Shown here: positions 1 to 8,883 of the stretch, piece by piece | How positions within the stretch are numbered: position 1 is the first letter of the stretch | Layout of the letters: every line of letters starts with the position of its first letter | Position numbers and translations under genes: made by a program | Notes under the pieces: model-generated | What the model saw: only the letters and a program-made list of their open reading frames with translations | Database searches by the model: none | Told to the model about the DNA's origin: nothing | From: Lachnospiraceae bacterium | GTDB taxonomy: Bacteria > Bacillota > Clostridia > Lachnospirales > Lachnospiraceae | Assembly: GCA_017431345.1 (NCBI GenBank) | Contig: JAFRLH010000015.1 | Location: 1-64,000 of the forward strand | Length of the DNA stretch: 64,000 nt | Reading direction: 5' to 3'

Positions 1-89
1 AACTGCCTGATTGGTTTTTTCTATTATGACCGGTGATCAAAAATAAATAACAACGAAAGACTGTAATCAGCTTTTTGAAAAAACGCGTA

Positions 90-620
90 GCTCGCACTTG
101 TGCGATCAGAAGGGTTTGGGATTATCCCAACAAGCCAGGTTTGGCGAAAGTAGTTCCGATCCGGATCGGAACACTGCTCGCCAAGTTCTGGAACCGTCCA
201 TCGGGACACTGCTTGCCAGTTACCGAGGTAAGGACGGTTCCAGACGAAAATCTGCATACTCTTACGAGTATGCCCTGCTTGCCAAGTACTGAAAGATGGG
301 CAAGACAGGACGTTGACGGCTGAAACCGTCAACCGCTTTCGGGTATATTGACAGTTCAAATCTGTGTTGGTATATTTGTATCGGTCCTGAAAATGGATTT
401 TGGGGGGAATCGGGTTCATCCCGATTCGTTGCCGGTTCTCTCCCCATGACGGGGTGGGTTATCGGCTTATATAGGGTATCTGTCAGATAGGCAGATACAG
501 TGGGCCGCATCAGGGCAGCTACCGGCTTTTTGACTGCCGGGTTACATAGACACATATCGATCAAGGCGGACTCTCCGGGTTCGTCTATCGGTGCGTTTCT
601 ATGTGACCCGGCTCTTTTTG
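90..620 (+). ncRNA. Gene-free hairpin array, candidate structured RNA
   Basis: No plausible gene is seen in 1-590. The stretch carries about ten inverted repeats: 92-105, 116-130, 153-172 (a perfect 20-base palindrome), 187-199 with 232-244 (13 perfect pairs), 254-273, 312-333, 407-427, 476-498, 514-538 and 537-550 with 598-611. Helix 141-147/178-184 encloses the 153-172 hairpin, so the structure is nested. A motif like CTGCTYGCCAAGT recurs near 174, 208 and 275. The last stem is followed by CTTTTT at 612-619, as in an intrinsic terminator reading rightward. The RNA class is not recognised; calling it an RNA is inference. Confidence 0.45.
598..619 (+). terminator. Terminator or attenuator before tnpW-like gene
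   Basis: The arm at 598-611 pairs with 537-550 (14 pairs, one G-U) and is followed by a T-rich run (CTTTTTG). It ends the hairpin array and lies about 20 bases before the AAGGAG site of the next gene, so it could separate the RNA from the recombinase operon or attenuate read-through. Confidence 0.4.
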
Positions 621-653
621 TCCGGAAATATGAGAAAAAGGAGAACAGCCAAA

Positions 654-848
654 ATGAGAAACGTAAGAATTAACGAAGCCGGTCACATCGTGGTGAAGAA
701 TCTTTCGGCCTGGTGGATCCCGGAGATCAAGGTTCAACGTGAGATCCACGGAACCGTCTACACCGTCACCGGCAGCTATGAAGGAACAGAACTTCCCGAC
801 CGGAAGCTCGCCCGCATCCTGCTGAAAAATGTGGAGGATGCCAAATGA
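654..848 (+). CDS. TnpW-like small transposon protein
   Basis: This 64-residue protein resembles the small TnpW-type proteins carried by Tn4451-like elements. The recognisable part is the second half, where REIHGTVYTVTGSYEG is followed by a basic LARILLKN segment. The ATG at 654 is chosen over an upstream in-frame ATG at 591 because AAGGAG lies at 638-643. Its stop overlaps the start of the recombinase gene (ATGA at 845-848), so the two are probably translationally coupled. TnpW's role is not established; accessory function in excision is only inferred from context. Other short DNA-binding or regulatory functions remain possible. Confidence 0.5.
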   Translation: MRNVRINEAGHIVVKNLSAWWIPEIKVQREIHGTVYTVTGSYEGTELPDRKLARILLKNVEDAK

Positions 849-2563
849 CAAGCGAGAGGAATTCGGTTATAATGGCACCAGCCAATCCTGTTAAGACAGT
901 TGCCCCTGAAAAGGAGGAAACAGAAATGATAAGGGCAACTGAAAAGATCACAGCACTATACTGCCGTCTGTCCCAGGAAGATGAGAGACTCGGCGAGTCG
1001 CTTTCCATCGAAAACCAGAAACGTATCCTTGAAGCATATGCAAAGGAACATCGTTTTCCAAATCCGGTATTCTTTGTAGATGACGGATACAGCGGAACAG
1101 ACTTTAACCGTCCCGGCTTCCAGGCCATGCTGAACGAAATCGAGTCTGACCATGTAGCGGTACTTTTGACAAAAGACCTGTCGCGTCTCGGACGTAACTC
1201 AACAATGACGGGGATGTTCATCAACATCACTTTTGCAAAACATGACGTCCGCTATATTGCCATCAATGACAATTTCGATTCTGCCAATCAGAACAGCGTG
1301 GACAATGACTTTGCCGGGATCCGGATGTGGTTCAACGAGTTTTACGCCAGGGATACCAGCAGGAAGATCCGCGCGGTCAACAAGGCTAAAGGTGAACGAG
1401 GAGAGCATCTGACAACAAACCCGCCCTTCGGATATATCAAAGATCCGGAGAATTCAAAACAGTGGATCATCGATGAAGAGGCCGCCAAGGTGGTTAGGCA
1501 CATCTTTGATCTCTGTATGGAAGGCCGGGGGCCGATGCAGATCGCAAAGCAACTGACGGAAGAAAAGGTTCTGACCATTACTGCATACACGATCAAAGAA
1601 GGACGGAAAGGGCTCGCTCCTGCGCCTGAGGATCCATACCATTGGGATTCCACTTCTGTGGTGGGAATTCTGGAGACAAGGGACTATACCGGCTGTACCG
1701 TGAACTTCAAGACCTACACCAATTCGATTTGGGACAAAAAGACCAGAGAGAATCCGGTGGAGAAGCAGGCGATCTTCTACAACACCCAACCTGCTATCAT
1801 CGATCCGGAGGTGTATGAAAAGGTCCAGGAGATACGGTCACAGCGGCATCGGCGAACCAAGACGGGCAAATCCCATATGTTTTCCGGTTTGGTCTATTGT
1901 GCAGACTGCAAATCCAGAATGTACTACTGCACCACCAGTTACTTCGAGGAACGCCAGGATCATTTCGTCTGCGCCAACTACAGGAGCAACACAGGCTCGT
2001 GCTCGGCTCATTTCATCCGGGCGGTCGTTTTGGAACAAATGGTCTGGGAGCATCTCAAAGAAGTCATCTGGTACGTAGGCCACTATGAGAGTCATTTCAG
2101 GTCAATCATGGAGGCTAAGCTTCAGGCAGAGAGTAAAGAGACCCTTCGGGTAAAGCGGAAGCAACTGGAAAAGGATGAGAAGCGTATTCAGGAACTTGAT
2201 CGTCTGTTCATCCATCTGTATGAGGACAATGTGGCTTCCCGGATCAGTGATGACCGTTTCACTATGATGAGTCAGGCCTATGAGAGCGAACAGTATGATC
2301 TGAAAGCGGAAGCGGAAGTCTTACGGCAGGAAATCGAAACACAGGAACAACAGAACCAGAATCTTGAACAATTCATTCAGAAGGCCAGAAAGTACGCAGA
2401 GCTGACGGAACTCACGCCCTATGTGGCCCATGAGCTGATAAAGGCAATCTATGTCGGAGCTCCTGATAAAAGCAGCGGAAAACGCCGCCAGAGCATCCAT
2501 ATCTGCTATGATCTGATCGGGTTCATCCCGCTGAGTGAACTGATGACACAGGAAATGGCATGA
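845..2563 (+). CDS. TnpX-type large serine recombinase
   Basis: A 572-residue site-specific recombinase of the large serine resolvase/invertase group, which would cut and rejoin the element ends by a covalent serine-DNA intermediate. The N-terminal catalytic domain starts near residue 35 with ALYCRLSQED, placing the nucleophile at Ser43, followed by GYSGTDFNRPGF and the LLTKDLSRLGRN segment. A recombinase domain follows (about 190-340), then a zinc ribbon (YCADCKSRMYYC with CANYRSNTGSC, about 355-395), a coiled coil (about 430-510) and a DUF4368-like tail. This layout matches TnpX of Tn4451. Such genes usually sit at one end of their element, so an attachment site should lie just beyond 2563 or far to the left. 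Confidence 0.9.
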   Translation: MTSERNSVIMAPANPVKTVAPEKEETEMIRATEKITALYCRLSQEDERLGESLSIENQKRILEAYAKEHRFPNPVFFVDDGYSGTDFNRPGFQAMLNEIESDHVAVLLTKDLSRLGRNSTMTGMFINITFAKHDVRYIAINDNFDSANQNSVDNDFAGIRMWFNEFYARDTSRKIRAVNKAKGERGEHLTTNPPFGYIKDPENSKQWIIDEEAAKVVRHIFDLCMEGRGPMQIAKQLTEEKVLTITAYTIKEGRKGLAPAPEDPYHWDSTSVVGILETRDYTGCTVNFKTYTNSIWDKKTRENPVEKQAIFYNTQPAIIDPEVYEKVQEIRSQRHRRTKTGKSHMFSGLVYCADCKSRMYYCTTSYFEERQDHFVCANYRSNTGSCSAHFIRAVVLEQMVWEHLKEVIWYVGHYESHFRSIMEAKLQAESKETLRVKRKQLEKDEKRIQELDRLFIHLYEDNVASRISDDRFTMMSQAYESEQYDLKAEAEVLRQEIETQEQQNQNLEQFIQKARKYAELTELTPYVAHELIKAIYVGAPDKSSGKRRQSIHICYDLIGFIPLSELMTQEMA

Positions 2564-2608
2564 CCCGAAGATCATGCCATTCCTGAAAACTATAAAACTG
2601 TCTTATGA

Positions 2609-2636
2609 GGGCCGCCCGTCAGGCGCCCGGTTTTTT
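2609..2636 (+). terminator. Intrinsic terminator after recombinase
   Basis: GGG-C-CGCC pairs with GGCG-CCC around a five-base loop and is followed by six T residues. It lies 46 bases after the recombinase stop. Confidence 0.75.
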
Positions 2637-2659
2637 ATATTGCCCTCCCCTTCAGGAGA

Positions 2660-3091
2660 TCATTCCTCTATGTTTATATCGAAGATCCGGATATCCACAC
2701 CGTCCGGTCTTCCCCAGCCTTCCGCTCTGAAATGGGCACCGTGGAAATAATCGGCAAGCGCTTCCGAATCCGTCATAAATGTAGGTGTTGCTTCAAACGG
2801 TCTCGGCATGCTGTTCCGCTCGAACCATCCATTGTTCTCCACGAACAGATGGCAGGGCTTTCCCTCCTTATCTGTTCCCTCAAAGATATACTTTGCACAC
2901 ATGTGTCTCGCGCCGGCGGGATTCGTCACCTGAATATCCGCGGCGCCGGGACGGACTTTCCCGCAGAAAAGATCCGATTTCACTTCTCCCGAGAACGGGA
3001 TCACAAGGACTTTCCCGTTCTTCGTGATCATTTCCGTACGATCCTCCTTGTTGATGAAAATGTTGAATTCCATGATCATTTTGTCAGCCAT
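2660..3091 (-). CDS. DUF3237-like protein
   Basis: A 143-residue soluble protein resembling the DUF3237 family of small beta-barrel proteins of unknown role. It opens with MADKMIMEFNIFINKEDR, has a central segment GARHMCAKYIFEGTDKEG and a tail GRPDGVDIRIFDINIEE. The ATG at 3091 is preceded by AAAGGAG with normal spacing; the frame is open further upstream but without a comparable site. It is the first gene right of the mobile element and points toward it. No signal peptide or membrane segment is seen. The family assignment rests on overall pattern only. Confidence 0.55.
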   Translation of the reverse strand: MADKMIMEFNIFINKEDRTEMITKNGKVLVIPFSGEVKSDLFCGKVRPGAADIQVTNPAGARHMCAKYIFEGTDKEGKPCHLFVENNGWFERNSMPRPFEATPTFMTDSEALADYFHGAHFRAEGWGRPDGVDIRIFDINIEE

Positions 3092-3124
3092 TTTTTCTTC
3101 TCCTTTAGTAGTAAATATCATTAA

Positions 3125-3176
3125 CAGGAACAGGTGTGTCAGACAGAGCATTCGGGTCCGACACACCTGTTCCTGC
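3125..3176. repeat. Inverted repeat between two genes
   Basis: AGGAACAGGTGTGTC near 3125-3141 and GACACACCTGTTCCT near 3159-3174 form a long near-perfect hairpin. It lies between the Nif11-like gene and the DUF3237 gene, both leftward. No clear T-run follows on the minus strand, so it may act as a weak terminator or processing site. Confidence 0.5.
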
Positions 3177-3187
3177 TTCGTTATGAT

Positions 3188-3475
3188 TCACATCTGCTTT
3201 AACGTCACGATGAACATCTCATAAAAATCATCCTGTCCGTACAGCTTCGGTGCATTTTCCCCGCCGCCGTTCGTGCTGCGGCGGTAGGCGGCATAGGCTT
3301 CTTCCCCGGCTTCGATCAGCTCCATGGGATAGAGTTCGAATCCCTGTGCCTGGCATTCCCTGCAGAATGCATCCACGGGATCTGCCGATTCATGAGTAGC
3401 GATCAGCCTCTCCCTGAGTGCCGGATCCTTTTGGGCCAGTCCACGCATTTCTTCCAGTATTTCATAAGGTGTCAT
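3188..3475 (-). CDS. Small Nif11-like protein
   Basis: A 95-residue protein. Its first 65 residues fit the Nif11-type helical pattern: EILEEMRGLAQKDPALRERL, then DAFCRECQAQGFELYPMELI and AGEEAYAAYRR. A Gly-rich STNGGGEN stretch at 68-74 separates this from a 20-residue tail ending FYEMFIVTLKQM. Nif11-like domains occur as leaders of ribosomal peptides and as free-standing proteins, and nothing in the flanking genes modifies peptides, so no peptide product is claimed. It lies 18 bases after the HerA-like ATPase gene in the same direction, probably in one transcript. The family call is pattern-based. Confidence 0.4.
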   Translation of the reverse strand: MTPYEILEEMRGLAQKDPALRERLIATHESADPVDAFCRECQAQGFELYPMELIEAGEEAYAAYRRSTNGGGENAPKLYGQDDFYEMFIVTLKQM

Positions 3476-3493
3476 AAAATCACCCTCCCCGTC

Positions 3494-5077
3494 TTATCGG
3501 AGCGTTCCCAGGAGGCCTCTGACAAACTTCTTCCCTAATTCTCTGCCGATGGTGTTGGCGGCGGAATTGGCCGCCTTACCGATTGCGGAATTCTTTCTCG
3601 CCCTTGCCTTCTTTTCTTTCTCCCGTTCTTCTTTCTCTTTGGCTCTCTGCGCTTCCCTCTCAGCCCTCTCTTTTTCCTTCTCGGCTTTTAACCTTTCCTT
3701 TTCTTCCTTCTCGCGCTGTTTGGCCGCTTCCGCTTCCTCTTTTGCTTTCGCTTCCGCTTCCGCCTGCTCTGCGGCCGCCTTCGCTTCTTCGTCATATTTC
3801 AGAGCCAGGATCTCATAGGCGGACTCCCGGTCCACCATCTCCTCATACTTATCCTTCAGCGGACTGATAAAGATAGTCTTTTTGATCTCCTGCTCGTTCA
3901 CGGCGTTCATGGAGCTTCTGGGCGGCAGGATATTTGCTCTCTCAACAATCGTCGGAACGCCCTTCTCGTCCAGCACGGATACCAGCGCCTCACCGGTCGC
4001 CAGCTCCTGCAGGACTCTTTCCGTATCAAAATTCGGATTCACGCGGAACGACTTGGCGGCATACCGCAGGGCTTTCTGCTCGTTCGGCGTATAGGCCCGC
4101 AGCGCATGCTGCACGCGGTTTCCGATCTGAGCAAGGACGCTCTCCGGAATATCGGAAGGATTCTGGGAAATGAACCAGACGCTGACGCCCTTGGAACGGA
4201 TCAGCCGGACGACCTGCTCCACCTTATCAAGCAGGGCTTTCGGCGCATCATTGAACAGCAGATGGGCTTCATCAAAGAAGAATGCGATCTTCGGCTTGTC
4301 CAGATCGCCCGCTTCCGGAAGCATCTCATACAGCTCGGTCAGCATCCACAGCAGGAAGGTTCCGTACAGCAGCGGATGCTGGAACAGTTCCGCGCATTCC
4401 AGAATATTCATGACGCCTCTGCCATCCTCCGCCCAGTCGAACCAGTCGGAAAGATCCAGCGCAGGTTCTCCGAAGAAGATCTCCCCGCCTTCATCCTCCA
4501 GGGTAAGGAGAGAACGCTGGATCGCGCCAATGGAAGCGGCGGAGATATTGCCGTATGTCAGTTTATAATCTTTCGCATTATCGCCGACATACTGCACCAT
4601 CAGTCTGAGATCCTTCAGATCCAGAAGAAGCAGTCCCTGATCGTCCGCGATACGGAAAATGATCCTCATGACGCCGGTCTGTGTATCGTTCAGCCCCAGA
4701 AGTCTGGAGAGAAGCTCCGGGCCCATTTCAGAGATCGTTGTCCGTACCGGATGTCCCAGTTTTCCGTATACATCAAAGAACCGGACGGGATAATCGGTAT
4801 AAACGAACGGCTCCAGACCCATGTTGTCAATGCTTCTGCGGATGTGTTTATTCTCCACGCCCGGCTGCACCATACCGGTCAGATCTCCTTTGATATCAGC
4901 AAGAAATACCGGTACTCCCATCTCGGAGAACGATTCCGCGATCACCTTCAGGGTGACCGTTTTACCGGTACCGGTAGCGCCGGCGATCAGTCCGTGCCGG
5001 TTTGCCATGGAAGGCTCCAGATATACTGCCTTCTCCCCCGTTGCAAGCCATATCTTCTTCGTTTCTTCAAGATACAT
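3494..5077 (-). CDS. HerA-like ATPase (DUF853/YjgR family)
   Basis: A 527-residue P-loop ATPase of the HerA/FtsK group, most like the DUF853 (YjgR) family. Walker A is GATGTGKT at 33-40. A Walker B-like segment [13 protein letters not shown] lies near 268, and [19 protein letters not shown] follows as the sensor region. From about residue 425 to 500 it carries a highly charged Ala/Glu/Lys/Arg coiled coil, then a short basic tail. YjgR-family proteins are predicted DNA-dependent motors of unproven role. No NurA-type nuclease partner is adjacent, so a DNA-end-processing pair is not supported. The ATG at 5077 has a GAAGGAGAAA site upstream. Confidence 0.8.
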   Translation of the reverse strand: MYLEETKKIWLATGEKAVYLEPSMANRHGLIAGATGTGKTVTLKVIAESFSEMGVPVFLADIKGDLTGMVQPGVENKHIRRSIDNMGLEPFVYTDYPVRFFDVYGKLGHPVRTTISEMGPELLSRLLGLNDTQTGVMRIIFRIADDQGLLLLDLKDLRLMVQYVGDNAKDYKLTYGNISAASIGAIQRSLLTLEDEGGEIFFGEPALDLSDWFDWAEDGRGVMNILECAELFQHPLLYGTFLLWMLTELYEMLPEAGDLDKPKIAFFFDEAHLLFNDAPKALLDKVEQVVRLIRSKGVSVWFISQNPSDIPESVLAQIGNRVQHALRAYTPNEQKALRYAAKSFRVNPNFDTERVLQELATGEALVSVLDEKGVPTIVERANILPPRSSMNAVNEQEIKKTIFISPLKDKYEEMVDRESAYEILALKYDEEAKAAAEQAEAEAKAKEEAEAAKQREKEEKERLKAEKEKERAEREAQRAKEKEEREKEKKARARKNSAIGKAANSAANTIGRELGKKFVRGLLGTLR

Positions 5078-5114
5078 GATCTTTCTCCTTCCAAATGATA
5101 TCTTCTGCCGTTAT

Positions 5115-5996
5115 TTACTGATGCAGCAATGCAGCCGATATTTCCCGTGAAGCTGCATCTCCGCGCGCTGATCTTACCTGGATGATCTCTGCAGCTATAC
5201 TCACACCGATCTCTTCCGGCGTCTCCGCCCCGATGGAGAGACCGATGGGCGCATGGATCTCACTGATCTTCTCTTCACACACACCTTCCTCCCGCAGCAT
5301 ATCGAACAGCATCCGGTTCTTGCGTCTGCTGCCGATCATTCCCAGATAGGCATGCGGTTTCTCTACAGCCTGCCGGAGCACGGTATAATCGCCTCTGTGT
5401 CCGCGTGTAACAATGATGAAGTAGCTGTCTTCATCCGGTTCGATCTCATCAAAGCAATGGTCAAAGTCGCTGCAGACGATGGTCTGTTCTGCTTCCGGGA
5501 AACGATCCGGATTCGCATAATCTGCCCTGTCATCGATGATCACCGTTTCGAAATCAATATGTCTGAGCACCGGTTCCAGCGCCAGGGCGACATGGCCGCC
5601 GCCGAAGATATAAGCCCTGTCCTTCACCTTGAACTGTTCGACAAAATCTCCCGGATCTGCAGCGTTTATATATTCCAGCTCGATCGTCGCATCTCCCCCG
5701 CATCCCATGGCGAGCGCTTCCGGATTCTCCGCCTGCTTCTCATCCAGGATAAAATGATAGGTGCGGTGCTTCTCCTTCGTGTCCAGCATCTCTCTGCAGA
5801 TCTTCTCTGTTTCAAATTCAAGAAGTCCGCCGCCGACGGTGCCGGCCCGGTCGCCGGCCGCCGTCATAATGAGTACGGCGCCGTGCTTTCTGGGGGTGGA
5901 TCCCTCTGTCGCAGCAACGCGTGCCGCTACGAAATCAATGCCTTCTTCAATATATTTTCTTGCGTAGTAGGATACCGGTTCTGCCAAGATCATCAT
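5115..5996 (-). CDS. XdhC/CoxI family molybdoenzyme maturation factor
   Basis: A 293-residue protein of the XdhC family, which binds molybdenum cofactor and helps mature molybdenum hydroxylases such as xanthine dehydrogenase. The N-terminal half has AATEGSTPRKHGA and TVGGGLLEFE. The C-terminal half is a Rossmann domain with AYIFGGGHVALALEPV near 150, IVTRGHRGDYTVLRQAV and AYLGMIGSRRK. No hydroxylase subunit or cofactor gene is nearby, so its client is unknown. The start is ambiguous: GGGAG abuts ATG ATG at 5996-5991, and a TTG at 5987 lies nine bases after it, which is the better spacing. It ends about 40 bases before the ATPase gene. Confidence 0.85.
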   Translation of the reverse strand: MMILAEPVSYYARKYIEEGIDFVAARVAATEGSTPRKHGAVLIMTAAGDRAGTVGGGLLEFETEKICREMLDTKEKHRTYHFILDEKQAENPEALAMGCGGDATIELEYINAADPGDFVEQFKVKDRAYIFGGGHVALALEPVLRHIDFETVIIDDRADYANPDRFPEAEQTIVCSDFDHCFDEIEPDEDSYFIIVTRGHRGDYTVLRQAVEKPHAYLGMIGSRRKNRMLFDMLREEGVCEEKISEIHAPIGLSIGAETPEEIGVSIAAEIIQVRSARGDAASREISAALLHQ

Positions 5997-6061
5997 CTCC
6001 CATTCTTATCTGTTTATAGCTATACTGTTCTGATTATAACATTTATCCTGAAAATGGCAAT

Positions 6062-6091
6062 AAAAACCGGAACCTCCAGAAAGGTTCCGGT
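6062..6091 (-). terminator. Terminator after tsf
   Basis: Read leftward, ACCGGAACC pairs with GGTTCCGGT around an eight-base loop and is followed by a T-run. It lies just after the tsf stop and closes the rpsB-tsf operon. Confidence 0.9.
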
Positions 6092-6110
6092 CATGATCAT
6101 TTTTATGAAA

Positions 6111-7040
6111 TTACTTATTCATCTGCTTTGCAACTTCTGCTGCGAAATCCTCTTCCTTCTTCTGAAGGCCTTCGCCGGTCTCAAAACGGACGAACTTCTT
6201 AAGGACAACAGGTGCGCCTGCTGCCTTGGAGACTTCCTGCAGATACTTTCCGACGGTCTGCTTTCCGTCTTCTGCACGGACATAGACCTGATCGAGCAGG
6301 CAGATATCCTTCATCTCTTTGCTGATACGGCCTTCGATCATGCCTTTGATGACCTTCTCGGGCTTGCTGGATTCCTTGGGATCGTTCATGATCTGTGCCA
6401 TCAGGATCTCTCTCTCATGGTTCAGGAACTCATCGGAAACCTCGTCACGGGATACGTACTGGGGACGCATTGCAGCGATCTGCATGGCAATGTTCTTCAG
6501 CGCTTCCTTCGCAGCATCGTTCTCCGGCGCTTCAGCCTGTACCAGAACACCGATCCGGCCGCCGCCATGGATATAATCAACGACCAGTCCGTCACCCGCA
6601 TCGACCTTCTCGAAGCGGCGGATCTTCAGGTTCTCTCCGATGACGGAGATCTTCTCGGACAGTGCCTGGGCAACTGTAAGGGAAGGATCCTCAGACCAGG
6701 GCTCCTCAAGGAAAGCATCGATATCCGCAGCGGAAGTAGCCATCGCCTGTGCAGCGACCTGTGCTACGTATGCCTGGAAATCAGCATTCTTGGCAACAAA
6801 GTCTGTCTCGGAGTTTACTTCCACGACAACCGCTTTCTTTCCGTCTACGATCGTCTTTACAAGACCCTCGGCAGCAATACGGCCGGCCTTCTTGGCAGCA
6901 GCTGCAAGTCCTTTTTCACGAAGGAATTCAACAGCCTTGTCCATATCGCCGTCCACAGCGGTAAGAGCCTTCTTGCAGTCCATCATGCCTGCGCCTGTCA
7001 TTTCACGCAGTTCTTTTACCATTGCAGCAGTAACAGCCAT
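6111..7040 (-). CDS. tsf: Elongation factor Ts
   Basis: A 309-residue EF-Ts, which exchanges GDP for GTP on EF-Tu in the cytoplasm. The N-terminal UBA-like domain holds KELREMTGAGMMDCKKAL, and the EF-Tu contact motif SETDFVAKN follows near residue 80. Length and domain order are normal for the family. Its ATG shares one base with the rpsB stop (TAATG), so it is translationally coupled to S2, and a strong terminator follows. Expression should follow the rpsB promoter at 7914-7942. Confidence 0.97.
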   Translation of the reverse strand: MAVTAAMVKELREMTGAGMMDCKKALTAVDGDMDKAVEFLREKGLAAAAKKAGRIAAEGLVKTIVDGKKAVVVEVNSETDFVAKNADFQAYVAQVAAQAMATSAADIDAFLEEPWSEDPSLTVAQALSEKISVIGENLKIRRFEKVDAGDGLVVDYIHGGGRIGVLVQAEAPENDAAKEALKNIAMQIAAMRPQYVSRDEVSDEFLNHEREILMAQIMNDPKESSKPEKVIKGMIEGRISKEMKDICLLDQVYVRAEDGKQTVGKYLQEVSKAAGAPVVLKKFVRFETGEGLQKKEEDFAAEVAKQMNK

Positions 7041-7795
7041 TATTCTTCCTCCTCTTTTACTTCCTCAACTACAGCTTCCTCAGCTTCAGCAGCTTCGGTC
7101 TCGTCCATGCTCTCGCCCTGCTGTGCTTCGATAACAGCATCAGCGACCTTGCCGGCGATCAGCTTGACAGCGCGGATCGCGTCGTCATTTCCAGGGATCA
7201 CATAATCAAGCTCTTCAGGATCGCAGTTCGTATCGGCGATACCGATCAGGGTGATGCCGAGTGCGTGCGCTTCCTGTACGCAGATATGCTCTTTCTTGGG
7301 GTCTACGATGAAGATGGCATCCGGGATCTTCTTCATGTTCTTGATGCCGCCAAGGTTCTTCTCAAGCTTTTCCCATTCCTTCTTGATCTGGATGACTTCT
7401 TTCTTGGGCAGTACGTCAAATGTGCCGTCCTCGCTCATCTTCTCGATGGCGCGAAGTCTTGCGATCCGCTGCTGGATGGTCTTGAAGTTCGTCAGCATGC
7501 CGCCGAGCCATCTCTGGTTTACATAGTACATTCCGCAGCGCTCTGCTTCCTGCTGGATCGCATCCTGCGCCTGCTTCTTGGTACCTACGAACAGGATCGT
7601 GCCGCCGTTTGCCACGATATCGACAACAGCATTGTAGGCCTCATCTACCTTGACGACTGACTTCTGCAGGTCAATGATGTAGATGCCGTTTCTCTCCGTG
7701 TAGATGTACGGAGCCATTTTGGGGTTCCATCTTCTGGTCTGATGTCCGAAATGCACACCGGCTTCCAGAAGCTGCTTCATGGAAATTACGCTCAT
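7040..7795 (-). CDS. rpsB: 30S ribosomal protein S2
   Basis: A 251-residue S2 protein of the small ribosomal subunit. Diagnostic segments are [49 protein letters not shown] and [17 protein letters not shown]. The C-terminus is acidic (Glu-rich), a common lineage-specific extension. The ATG at 7795 is chosen because GGAGG lies eight bases upstream; an in-frame ATG at 7810 precedes that site. It leads the rpsB-tsf operon and has a leader of about 110 bases. Confidence 0.97.
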   Translation of the reverse strand: MSVISMKQLLEAGVHFGHQTRRWNPKMAPYIYTERNGIYIIDLQKSVVKVDEAYNAVVDIVANGGTILFVGTKKQAQDAIQQEAERCGMYYVNQRWLGGMLTNFKTIQQRIARLRAIEKMSEDGTFDVLPKKEVIQIKKEWEKLEKNLGGIKNMKKIPDAIFIVDPKKEHICVQEAHALGITLIGIADTNCDPEELDYVIPGNDDAIRAVKLIAGKVADAVIEAQQGESMDETEAAEAEEAVVEEVKEEEE

Positions 7796-7913
7796 GTCTT
7801 TTTCCTCCATTCGGTTATTCTTTCGCGTGTATCCGGCGGGGACCGTAAGGCACCTGCCCGCGGGATCGTTTCACGCGTGCAAAATGAGCATCTGCGTGTC
7901 CGCAGACCAAAAT

Positions 7914-7942
7914 AATATAGCACAGCCGTGTCCCGGACGCAA
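7914..7942 (-). promoter_or_regulatory. rpsB promoter
   Basis: Read leftward: TTGCGT at 7942-7937, a 17-base spacer, then TATATT at 7919-7914. The start would lie near 7907, giving an rpsB leader of about 110 bases with small hairpins (for example TCTGCGGACACGCAGA). In many bacteria S2 represses its own leader; that is possible here but not shown. Confidence 0.65.
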
Positions 7943-8015
7943 GTCCTTTTCCCGACTTTTTTATGTTCTTTTATGCTTTTCCGGACATTTCCGTTCTGAC
8001 AGAACAGGCGCCTGC

Positions 8016-8075
8016 AGAAGAGGCAGAGAGGATATCTTCTGTCTCTGATATCCTCCCTGCCTCTTCTCTTTTTTT
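8016..8075 (+). terminator. Long hairpin with T-run facing rightward
   Basis: Arms 8016-8036 and 8047-8067 pair over 21 bases with a single mismatch and are followed by CTTTTTTT on the plus strand. The only gene ending here is codY, on the minus strand, where no T-run follows the hairpin. It may still stop codY transcripts, but its polarity fits a rightward RNA better. Confidence 0.6.
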
Positions 8076-8106
8076 CCTGTTTTTTCTTATTATAAAGGAG
8101 TGCTTC

Positions 8107-8883
8107 TCAGCTGTCCTCTTTCAGCTTGTTGAGCTCATCGATGATCAGATCGTTCTGGATCTTGATGTAGGTCCCCTTCATTCCGGATGACCGGCTCTCG
8201 ATAACGCCTGCGCTCTCCAGCTTCCTGAGCGCATTGACGATCACGGAACGGGTAATGCCGACTCTGTCAGCGACCTTGCTGGCCACCAGGATGCCTTCCT
8301 TGCCCTCCATCTCATCGAAGATATGGTGCACAGCCTCCAGTTCGGAAGCGGAAAGGGTGCCGATCGCGGATTTGACGATCTGGAGCTTCCTGATCTCTTC
8401 CGCGCTCTCCTCGTTCAGTGACCGCAGCATCTCCAGGCCGACGACCGCATTGCCGTATTCCGCAAGGATGATATCGTCGATATCATAGGGAACGGTATTC
8501 TTATAAATGAAGAGGGTTCCGAGACGCTCTCCGGCAATATCGATCGGGGTGACAATGACATGATATCTCTTCAGCTGCGGGCCTTCAAATCCAAGGGTCT
8601 CCAGGATCACATTTTCTTTTGTCGAAAGAATGTTCAGCAATCTTTCATTCAGGGCTTCGTCAATAAAACGACCGACCTTTGCATTGTCCCAGTCTTCATC
8701 TCCCTCTTCCACAAACGCTTCTCCGACACCGAGGATCTTTCCCTTTTTACTGATCACAAGAACATTTGATTCCAGCACTTCACTCAGTACTTTGCAGACA
8801 TCATTAAACACGAAGACCTTGGAAGTATTGTTATGCAGAAGTTTGTTGATCTTCCTGGTCTTATCCAACAGTTGAACGCTCAT
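8107..8883 (-). CDS. codY: CodY global transcriptional regulator
   Basis: A 258-residue CodY, the GTP- and branched-chain-amino-acid-sensing repressor of low-GC Gram-positives. The N-terminal GAF domain includes VFNDVCKVLSEVLESNVLVI and GERLGTLFIYKNT. The C-terminal winged helix holds SKVADRVGITRSVIVNALRKL and ends with GTYIKI. Length is normal. It lies upstream of rpsB-tsf in the same direction, separated by a strong hairpin, and is divergent from topA. A CodY-box-like 15-mer beside its promoter suggests autoregulation. Confidence 0.97.
   Translation of the reverse strand: MSVQLLDKTRKINKLLHNNTSKVFVFNDVCKVLSEVLESNVLVISKKGKILGVGEAFVEEGDEDWDNAKVGRFIDEALNERLLNILSTKENVILETLGFEGPQLKRYHVIVTPIDIAGERLGTLFIYKNTVPYDIDDIILAEYGNAVVGLEMLRSLNEESAEEIRKLQIVKSAIGTLSASELEAVHHIFDEMEGKEGILVASKVADRVGITRSVIVNALRKLESAGVIESRSSGMKGTYIKIQNDLIIDELNKLKEDS

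Noticed and set aside
153-291. CRISPR array
   Set aside because: The repeats differ in length and sequence, are themselves hairpins and are not separated by equal spacers; no cas gene is present.
5253-7205. Long plus-strand frame across xdhC and tsf
   Set aside because: It spans two well-supported minus-strand genes and a terminator, with no family pattern.
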